From positions 1 to 12,727 of the forward strand of contig JBDKGV010000093.1 of NCBI GenBank assembly GCA_039798005.1: a DNA stretch of 12,727 bases. The letters are read 5' to 3'. The notes under the pieces were generated by a model. That model was given only the letters and a program-made list of their open reading frames with translations. It did no database searches and was not told the origin of the DNA. Shown in pieces: positions 1-5,424 of the stretch (position 1 is the stretch's first letter; every line of letters starts with the position of its first letter). The position numbers were made by a program, and so were the translations under genes. Origin of the DNA: JBDKGV01 sp039798005. GTDB taxonomy: Bacteria > Fibrobacterota > Fibrobacteria > UBA5070.

Positions 1-4
1 TCAG

Positions 5-40
5 AAAGTCCCCTCCGCAATGCGGAGGGGACTTTTTTGT
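5..40 (+). terminator. Intrinsic terminator for a convergent gene left of the window
   Basis: A perfect stem of 13 to 14 bp (positions 5-18 paired with 22-35, three-base loop AAT) is followed on the plus strand by a run of six T and then GTTC. On the minus strand the stem is followed only by a short TTTC, so the structure points to plus-strand transcription. No plus-strand gene is visible in the window, so it most likely ends a gene lying just left of position 1. It forms a back-to-back pair with the pssA terminator. Confidence 0.85.
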
Positions 41-44
41 TCAA

Positions 45-83
45 CAAAAAGCCCGCATCCCCATTGCTGGAGATGCGGGCTTC
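45..83 (-). terminator. Intrinsic terminator of the lpxC-pssA operon
   Basis: Read on the minus strand, a stem begins AAGCCCGCATC and closes with GATGCGGGCTT. It has about 14 bp including one G-U pair and a six-base loop, and is followed by TTTTTGTT. It begins 26 nt downstream of the pssA stop codon, which is the normal place for a rho-independent terminator, and marks the end of the operon. Confidence 0.88.
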
Positions 84-108
84 ACGCATGCGAAAAACCT
101 TCTCAAGC

Positions 109-879
109 CTACGCGTTGTGGAGGAACTGAGCCTCGATGCGCTTGCGGAAAACGACGCCCCATGCAAAACCCACCCCGGTGTACAGGGAAACTTGGATGA
201 GCAGGATCTCCGGGTACTTCTGGGCCAAGCCGAAGGCGTAGGCGATGAAGATGTTCGCCACCTGGAACAGGTTGAACAGGCGATGGTTGCGGCGCACCAA
301 CTTGCTCAAGTACAGTTCGGAAACCATCAGAAGAGCCAGGAGGAACTCCATGCCCACGAGGAAACCGGCGTTGAACTCGATGCCGAACCAATTGTCCGGC
401 CGGTTCATGAGCAGGACCGCCAAGGCGACCCAGCCACCGGCCAGGGTCGAGGGCATGCCGACGAAGTACCCCTTCACATCGGACTGCATCACATTGTAGC
501 GAGCCAAGCGGAATGCCGCGCAAAGGACGTAGATGCACATCGCACCGATGGCGAAAAGGAAATGGGAATTGAACCAATCCAGAGCCAAGGTCCGCAGCGA
601 GAAAAGCACCATGATCGCAGGGGCGACGCCAAAGGAGATCAGGTCGGCCAGACTGTCCAACTGCGCTACGAACTCACTGGAGGCGTTGAGCCTCTTGGCA
701 AAAAAGCCATCGAGCTTGTCGAAGAGAACCGCATAGACGACCAGCCATGCGGACCACTCGAGACAGCTCTTGCCGAAGAGCGGAGTGCTCCCCATCGGAG
801 CCAGCGCAATGGCGAACGTCCCCATGAGGAAGTTGAGACTGGTAAATGCATTGGGGACTGCGTAGCGAACCTTGTTCAT
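109..879 (-). CDS. pssA: CDP-diacylglycerol--serine O-phosphatidyltransferase
   Basis: Integral inner-membrane enzyme of 256 aa that joins CDP-diacylglycerol and L-serine to give phosphatidylserine and CMP, the first committed step to phosphatidylethanolamine. It is recognised by the CDP-alcohol phosphotransferase signature at residues 54-79 (D54, D57, G58, A61, D75, D79, then LADLISFGVAPA, as in the Bacillus-type PssA) and by the N-terminal VPNAFTSLNFLMG segment. Several hydrophobic segments (near 12-30, 40-56, 82-98, 106-124, 141-160, 172-192, 205-218, 225-246) fit a polytopic protein. Two signature positions deviate: the usual Arg after A61 is K62, and the usual Gly is V71. The ATG start has AAGGA six bases upstream. 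The gene lies 18 nt after the response regulator and is the last gene before the terminator. No psd decarboxylase gene is present. PgsA-like activity is less likely because LDSLADLISFG is typical of PssA. Confidence 0.9.
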   Translation of the reverse strand: MNKVRYAVPNAFTSLNFLMGTFAIALAPMGSTPLFGKSCLEWSAWLVVYAVLFDKLDGFFAKRLNASSEFVAQLDSLADLISFGVAPAIMVLFSLRTLALDWFNSHFLFAIGAMCIYVLCAAFRLARYNVMQSDVKGYFVGMPSTLAGGWVALAVLLMNRPDNWFGIEFNAGFLVGMEFLLALLMVSELYLSKLVRRNHRLFNLFQVANIFIAYAFGLAQKYPEILLIQVSLYTGVGFAWGVVFRKRIEAQFLHNA

Positions 880-897
880 GATTTTTCCTTCAGCGCT

Positions 898-1599
898 TCA
901 GGGAACACACAGACGATATCCGGCCCCGCGGACCGAGACGAGCAATTGAGGGTGAGCCGGGTCACGTTCAAGCTTCTGGCGAAGCCGGACCAGGAAATTG
1001 TCCACAGTACGAGTGGAAGGTAGATTCTCGGGATTGTATCCCCAGACTTGTTCGAGCAGATCCTCACGCGAGACGACCTCACCGGGTCGCGAAGCAAAAT
1101 GGCGCAAGATCTCGAATTCGCGCGTTGAAAGGTCGGCCGCGACACCGTTCACATCGCACAGGAACCGCTTGAAATCCAGGCGGATATTGCCCCATTCCAC
1201 GGCATCGATGTCCTCGGGTGCCTTCGAATTCTTCTGACGCCGGCGCAGCAAGGTCCTGATGCGTGCGACCAGCTCTGCAACACCAAACGGCTTGGTCACG
1301 TAATCATCCGCACCGATCGTGAGCCCGGCGACTTTCGAGGCTTCGTCTCCTCGGGCGGTGAGCATCAGCACGAACGCCTCGGGCAGACGCGCACGCACTT
1401 CGCGGCAGACGTCGAATCCGGACAGTCCAGGCAGCATGAGATCCAAGAGAACAACGTCAGCAGGAAAGCTCTTGAGGCGTTCCAAGGCAACGGTTCCATC
1501 TCCCGCCTCTTCCACATCAAAGCCTTCCATCTCCAAGGTCAGCCTCAGGCCGCTGCGGATGGAGGCGTCATCTTCGACGACCAATATGCGTTCAGCCAT
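898..1599 (-). CDS. OmpR/PhoB-family response regulator
   Basis: A 233 aa two-domain transcription factor and the likely partner of the histidine kinase encoded just upstream. The receiver domain (residues 4-115) has the acidic pair D10/D11, phosphoacceptor D53 in VVLLDLMLPG, T81 in MLTAR and K103 in the VTKPF loop, so it should be phosphorylatable. The C-terminal part (about 130-231) is a winged helix of the Trans_reg_C type, with LSTREFEILRHFASRPGEVVSR-like and STRTVDNFLVRLRQKLE-like segments ending in RGAGYRL. The ATG overlaps the end of the kinase gene by 8 nt (ATGGCTGA), which implies translational coupling. Its targets cannot be read from the sequence. The neighbourhood (lipid A genes before, pssA after) makes envelope-lipid genes reasonable candidates, including its own operon. 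Confidence 0.93.
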   Translation of the reverse strand: MAERILVVEDDASIRSGLRLTLEMEGFDVEEAGDGTVALERLKSFPADVVLLDLMLPGLSGFDVCREVRARLPEAFVLMLTARGDEASKVAGLTIGADDYVTKPFGVAELVARIRTLLRRRQKNSKAPEDIDAVEWGNIRLDFKRFLCDVNGVAADLSTREFEILRHFASRPGEVVSREDLLEQVWGYNPENLPSTRTVDNFLVRLRQKLERDPAHPQLLVSVRGAGYRLCVP

Positions 1600-3316
1600 T
1601 TCCAGGACTCCCTTCCGGAATCAAGACGGTGACTCGAGTTCCCCACTCCGCAGAGCTTTCCAGACGGATTTTGCCTCCAAGGGACTCCACGGCGGAACGC
1701 ACGATGGAAAGGCCCAAACCGGTGCCCGAAATCGTGCGGGTCAACCCGCTGCCGCCTCGAAAAAAGCGATCGAAAACCTTGCGCTGCTCATCGGCGGCAA
1801 TTCCCGGCCCGTTGTCCAAGACGGAAATCCGGATCCCATCCTTTTCTCGCAGCATTTCGACCTGCACTTTCCCCGGACTGCGCCCGTACTTGATGGCGTT
1901 GTCCACAAGATTCTGCAGGATGCTTCTGAACATCGCCGCATCCGTGGTCACCTTCAAGGGGCCGTCCCCGCAAACCATCAATTGTACTCCCTTGCTCGTC
2001 GCCTGCGGCTCAAGAGATCGACAAAGATCTTCCGCAAGACCTCGCATCTCCACCTCGGCAAAGCTTGGGCGCCCCATCCCGGCCTCTTGGCGTGCCACGG
2101 AGAGAATCCCTTCGATGAGCGCACCCAGTCGCGCAGCCTCCTTTCGGATCACCCCACCAAATTCCTGCGATCGGCTCAGGGCTTTTCCGGACTCGAGCAA
2201 TTCCGCGAACATCAGGATCGAGGTGAGGGGCGTCTTCAATTCATGCGTGACGTTGCTGACGAAATCCGTCTTCAAGGTGAGCAGCTGCCTCTGGGCATCG
2301 ACGGCACTGGCCGCAGCCCAAGCGGTGAAAAGCAGAACCCCCAACGACAAGACCAGCACCAAGGACAGGATGACCATCCGTCCTCGTGCCGCCGTCTTCA
2401 ATTCCTGCATTTCCGGCCATGCACCCACCTCCCAACCGCCAAGCCGTGCCAGCATCCCTTTGGCCATCGGTTCGCCCTGAATCACCTTCCCGGACAGGCT
2501 TTGCCACTCCCCGCCCGGCCACCGCCAGCCAAGGTGCGTCGCCTTCACCTTGCTGGAAGTCACCGGCTTCAGTTCTTCGATGGACATGGTCAGAAGCCGT
2601 TTTTCATCCAGCAGGCACAGGACCGAATTCCCCTTCGGCACCAGAGGTTCGCGCATCATCACGATCAGTCCGGCGCGCCCACGACGCATCACCAGACCTC
2701 GCGCATCGAGTTTCAAGGCCGCGCGAATCTCGAGGGAGTCCTGCTTCCACAGGGCAGCTTCCCGGGCCCGGGCCCGAACCTTCTCAAAGAGGGACTCCAG
2801 AAGCGGTCGCCATTGCGGTGCCTGAGTCCATTCTCCGGCGGCCTGCTTTTCCTGGACGCGCAATCGAACGGTATCGATCGGAGTCAGGCACGGAGCATGG
2901 ATGAGCCGCAGCAGCTCCAATTGAATCGCTTCCAAAGGTTCTTCCGAAGATCGACCTGGCAAGACGGGCAGTGGGTCGTCGCACAAGCCAGAGCCGTGAA
3001 ACAGCATGGAAGTGCCCTCTCCCTGTCTCAAGCCCAGCAGGATCAATCCCGAAGTGTCCCGCCACACGGAATCCCGATCCCCACCCCATTCCTGCATCCG
3101 CAACGCCAGCGCATCGAACGACACCTGGAGCTTGGTATCCATGGATGCGACAAACTGACCCACCAGCCGCTGGTTGGCTGCGACCAGTTCGGCATGATAC
3201 AGTTCCCGCTCCGATGCCACCGCACGCCAAGCCAGCCATGCAAGGACCAAGGCAGGGATCACGATGGGAAGCCACAGCCATCGGGTCCACTGGATATTTC
3301 CTTCACCTCCGCGCAC
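1592..3316 (-). CDS. Membrane sensor histidine kinase (PhoR-like layout)
   Basis: A 574 aa inner-membrane kinase. Membrane segments lie at about residues 13-33 and 313-335 and flank a periplasmic region of about 280 residues. After the second segment there is only a short linker and no recognisable HAMP domain, then HisKA with H358 in FVSNVTHELKTPLTS (E359 and T362 give the usual phosphatase motif). The ATPase domain has an N-box with N469 and N473, G1 with DNGPGI at 501-506, an F-box near FDRFF and G2 with GTGLGLS at 531-537. All catalytic boxes look intact. The start is GTG, six bases after a GAGGAG ribosome site; no in-frame ATG exists nearby. It overlaps the end of lpxA by 14 nt and the response regulator by 8 nt, so it is part of the lipid A operon. 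The periplasmic region matches no family I know; its long helix after the first membrane segment is reminiscent of Cache or four-helix sensors, but this is weak. Confidence 0.92.
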   Translation of the reverse strand: MRGGEGNIQWTRWLWLPIVIPALVLAWLAWRAVASERELYHAELVAANQRLVGQFVASMDTKLQVSFDALALRMQEWGGDRDSVWRDTSGLILLGLRQGEGTSMLFHGSGLCDDPLPVLPGRSSEEPLEAIQLELLRLIHAPCLTPIDTVRLRVQEKQAAGEWTQAPQWRPLLESLFEKVRARAREAALWKQDSLEIRAALKLDARGLVMRRGRAGLIVMMREPLVPKGNSVLCLLDEKRLLTMSIEELKPVTSSKVKATHLGWRWPGGEWQSLSGKVIQGEPMAKGMLARLGGWEVGAWPEMQELKTAARGRMVILSLVLVLSLGVLLFTAWAAASAVDAQRQLLTLKTDFVSNVTHELKTPLTSILMFAELLESGKALSRSQEFGGVIRKEAARLGALIEGILSVARQEAGMGRPSFAEVEMRGLAEDLCRSLEPQATSKGVQLMVCGDGPLKVTTDAAMFRSILQNLVDNAIKYGRSPGKVQVEMLREKDGIRISVLDNGPGIAADEQRKVFDRFFRGGSGLTRTISGTGLGLSIVRSAVESLGGKIRLESSAEWGTRVTVLIPEGSPGNG

Positions 3317-4085
3317 GGATCACTCCTCGGGAACTGCCTTGAAGAAATTCCAACAGCATCCGTTGCTTCGAAGCGAAGGATTCATCTTCGTCCTGAGTCG
3401 CGCCGATCACGCCACCCTTTCGCACCACATCCCGCAGCAGGCGCCCGGCTTGGCCGATCTCGCGAGCACTCCATCCAGCGCGCCGAAGCCCTACCAGATT
3501 CATGCGCGCCCAAGTCGCAGGATTTCCGATCACCCGGGACCATGGCAAGACATCCCGATCTATCGGGATCCCTCCCGCAACGAAAGCAAGTTCACCCACT
3601 TGGCAATGCTGATGGATGACGGCGGCCCCTCCCAGGAAGGCACCGGAGCCGACCTTGACATGCCCGCCCAACTGCACCGCATTGGCAAGGACGGCATCGG
3701 CTCCCACATCGCAATCATGCCCGACATGCGAATAGGCCATGAGAAACGCACCGGCGCCCACACGGGTGCAGCCTTGCGGACTCGAGCCGGAATGGACCGT
3801 CACAAACTCCCCGATCCGTGCCCCATCCCCGATCCGACAGATCCCGAGCATCGAACCATCAAAGCCCTTGATCTGCGGCATGCCTCCCAAGACAGCGCCA
3901 TTGCCAACCGACACCTCTATGCCCAATCGAGCCGAGGAGGCGATGCAGGCATGTGGACCGATGCAGCAATCCGCACCGATTTCCGCTCCCGGCTCGATGA
4001 TGGCAAAAGGCCCGACCTTTACTCGCTCGCCGATCTTGGCCGTCGCGTCCACGACAGCCGTCCGATGGACGAGCGATTCGTTCAT
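3303..4085 (-). CDS. lpxA: Acyl-ACP--UDP-N-acetylglucosamine O-acyltransferase
   Basis: Cytoplasmic 260 aa enzyme that moves a 3-hydroxyacyl chain from ACP to the 3-OH of UDP-GlcNAc, the first step of lipid A synthesis. Hexapeptide repeats of the left-handed beta-helix (for example VGPFAIIEPGAEIGADCCIG) fill about residues 10-185, followed by a helical C-terminal part. Catalytic H123 lies in AYSHVGHDCDVG (E. coli H125), with H120, H142 and H158 matching E. coli H122, H144 and H160. G171 aligns with E. coli G173, the acyl-chain ruler, which suggests long (about C14) hydroxyacyl chains. The start chosen is the ATG that overlaps the fabZ stop codon in TGATG. An upstream in-frame ATG at 4175 would add 30 residues, rich in Arg, His and Trp, that overlap fabZ and do not resemble LpxA. 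There is no clear ribosome site, so translation is probably coupled to fabZ. Confidence 0.95.
   Translation of the reverse strand: MNESLVHRTAVVDATAKIGERVKVGPFAIIEPGAEIGADCCIGPHACIASSARLGIEVSVGNGAVLGGMPQIKGFDGSMLGICRIGDGARIGEFVTVHSGSSPQGCTRVGAGAFLMAYSHVGHDCDVGADAVLANAVQLGGHVKVGSGAFLGGAAVIHQHCQVGELAFVAGGIPIDRDVLPWSRVIGNPATWARMNLVGLRRAGWSAREIGQAGRLLRDVVRKGGVIGATQDEDESFASKQRMLLEFLQGSSRGVIRARR
3323..3328 (-). promoter_or_regulatory. Ribosome binding site for the histidine kinase
   Basis: GAGGAG inside the last codons of lpxA, six bases before the GTG at 3316. It supports that GTG as the start, since the reading frame has no ATG in this region. A second purine-rich stretch (GGAGGTGA) overlaps the lpxA stop codon but lies after the GTG and has no standard in-frame start at a suitable distance. 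Confidence 0.6.
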
Positions 4086-4525
4086 CAGATCAGTGTCGCC
4101 ATGATTTCGGCATCGCAAGCCACGGCGCCATCGACCAGAATGCGGCACTGGCAAGTTCCCATGCCACGCCGCCAAGACAGCAGCTCCACCTCCAACTGAA
4201 GCGTGTCGCCCGGGCGCACGCCCTTGCGGAAACGCGCTTTGTCGATTCCCAGGAACGCAGGGCGCTTGCCTTGAGTCTCCGGGAAGGATTTCAGGATCAG
4301 GATGCAGGCAAGCTGGGCCAAGCTCTCGATCTGCAGGACGCCAGGCATCACCGGATCGTTCGGGAAATGGCCCGAGAAGTACGGCTCACCAAAGCTCACA
4401 TGCTTGATGCCGACAGCCTTCTTGCCCAGTTCCACCGAAAGGACCTTGTCCACCAGAAGGAAGGGATAGCGGTGAGGAAGGATCTCCAAGATCGCCTGGT
4501 AATCGAGGGAAAGTGTTTCAGACAT
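4085..4525 (-). CDS. fabZ: 3-hydroxyacyl-[acyl-carrier-protein] dehydratase
   Basis: Cytoplasmic 146 aa hot-dog-fold enzyme that dehydrates 3-hydroxyacyl-ACP to trans-2-enoyl-ACP in fatty acid elongation. It competes with LpxA for 3-hydroxyacyl-ACP and so sets the balance between phospholipid and lipid A. The FabZ hallmarks are complete: LPHRYPFLLVD at 16-26, and GHFPNDPVMPGVLQIESLAQ at 52-71 with catalytic H53 and E67. The length is normal for the family. It lies 30 nt after lpxC, and its stop codon overlaps the lpxA start by one base. In Bacteroidota this protein is commonly fused to LpxC; here the two are separate. No Shine-Dalgarno sequence is visible before the ATG (the upstream bases are AGTTTTTCCGCC), which suggests translation depends on ribosomes finishing lpxC or on another mechanism. 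Confidence 0.96.
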   Translation of the reverse strand: MSETLSLDYQAILEILPHRYPFLLVDKVLSVELGKKAVGIKHVSFGEPYFSGHFPNDPVMPGVLQIESLAQLACILILKSFPETQGKRPAFLGIDKARFRKGVRPGDTLQLEVELLSWRRGMGTCQCRILVDGAVACDAEIMATLI

Positions 4526-4555
4526 GGCGGAAAAACTAGCTACGACATCGCAAGT

Positions 4556-5413
4556 TCAACATGTTGCCAAATTTTTCAGCGCATTTCCCAGAGCATGGAA
4601 TTCCCGATGTCCAACCCCTTCCATCGTGATTTCAAGGCGCGGAATCCCCCCCGTCCACAGGGCGAGATCACCGATGAGATCGAGAACCTTATGGGCAGCC
4701 AGTTCACCAGCCATGCGCAATGGCTCTCCGGACATCACCGCGGCATCCGGATCAAGTCCCCGCTCGCGACTCCAACGGGCCCCTTCCGTGGTCGTTGCCG
4801 GTCCGAGAAGACACCCTTGGCCGATGTCGCATCCACCCAGCAATCCGGCGATTCGCGCAGAGACGAAGTGATCGACTCCAATAAAGGTTCTCGCCCGGTG
4901 GCAGTCCCGTATTTCGTCGCCATCCGCTGACCAGGTCTGCATTTCTCCCGAAGGAAGCCTCAAACGGGACGTCACCGAAAACCTCCCCGCCGATCGCACC
5001 CGCAGTTCTCCCCCTCGCTCGTTGCTGGTCGTCTGGCTGAAATCCATCGGCACTTCCAGCCAAGGCAACGGTCGCCGCACAGGGGTCATCATCGCCTGCG
5101 CCGATCCATCTCCCAGCGGAAGATCGGGATTCGAAACCTCAAGCACCCAATCGGCGGCACCGGACAAGGCAAGTCCGGCCGCAAAATGCTCCAACGGGCC
5201 GACGCCATGAAACTGACTGCATCGCATCACCGAAGCGAACCCGTTGCCTTCCAGCCCCTGCCATGAGCCATCGGGAAGCTTCAGCCAGCGCCCTGATCCG
5301 GCGGGAAGGACATGCCCCCGCACCCAAGCCAGCGCACCGGTGTGCATGCCGGGACCGGAAACGAAAAACGCCTCCCCCTCCGGGCCGGGAAGGGAAGGCG
5401 TTTGAAAGTTCAC
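4556..5413 (-). CDS. lpxC: UDP-3-O-acyl-N-acetylglucosamine deacetylase
   Basis: Cytoplasmic zinc enzyme that removes the N-acetyl group from UDP-3-O-acyl-GlcNAc, the committed step of lipid A synthesis. It has 285 aa against 305 in E. coli. Landmarks are SGPGMHTG at 19-26, catalytic E75 with zinc ligand H76 in GPLEHFAAGLALSG, GDGSA at 101-105, RARTF at 173-177 (T176 matching E. coli T191), zinc ligands H241 and D245 in AAHKVLDLIGDL, and H269 in GVGHREFHALGNAL. The sequence is divergent but all expected metal and catalytic residues are present. It ends 16 residues after H269, so the C-terminal tail recognised by FtsH in E. coli is absent. The start is GTG, 11 nt after the stop of the upstream surface-protein gene. 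It is needed because the next ATG (codon 23) lies inside the conserved motif. Codons 4-19 coincide with a terminator-like hairpin. No good ribosome site is visible. Confidence 0.92.
   Translation of the reverse strand: MNFQTPSLPGPEGEAFFVSGPGMHTGALAWVRGHVLPAGSGRWLKLPDGSWQGLEGNGFASVMRCSQFHGVGPLEHFAAGLALSGAADWVLEVSNPDLPLGDGSAQAMMTPVRRPLPWLEVPMDFSQTTSNERGGELRVRSAGRFSVTSRLRLPSGEMQTWSADGDEIRDCHRARTFIGVDHFVSARIAGLLGGCDIGQGCLLGPATTTEGARWSRERGLDPDAAVMSGEPLRMAGELAAHKVLDLIGDLALWTGGIPRLEITMEGVGHREFHALGNALKNLATC
5359..5403 (-). terminator. Terminator-like hairpin inside the 5' end of lpxC
   Basis: On the minus-strand RNA, AAACGCCUUCCCUUCC pairs with GGAGGGGGAGGCGUUU around the loop CGGCCC, giving a 16 bp stem that includes two U-G pairs. 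It is followed by UUCGUUUCC, so the stem end and tail form a five-U run. Read on the plus strand the two wobble positions become A-C mismatches, so the structure is oriented for minus-strand transcripts. It starts 21 nt after the stop codon of the large surface protein, a normal terminator position, but falls within lpxC codons 4-19. It may terminate the surface-protein transcript and attenuate entry into lpxC. Confidence 0.75.
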
Positions 5414-5424
5414 GGAATGCGATC

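Noticed and set aside
37..1023. Plus-strand open frame of 328 codons
   Set aside because: It is antisense to pssA and the end of the response regulator, and runs through the terminator hairpin. The product is Glu/Gln/His-rich without recognisable features.
1319..3619. Plus-strand open frame of 766 codons
   Set aside because: It lies antisense to the response regulator, kinase and lpxA, all with intact catalytic motifs. Its product is a Ser/Arg/Pro/His-rich string with no domain. Such frames are expected opposite GC-rich genes.
4086..4175. Longer lpxA start, adding 30 residues
   Set aside because: The extension overlaps fabZ in another frame and does not look like an LpxA N-terminus. The ATG in the TGATG overlap gives the family's normal length.
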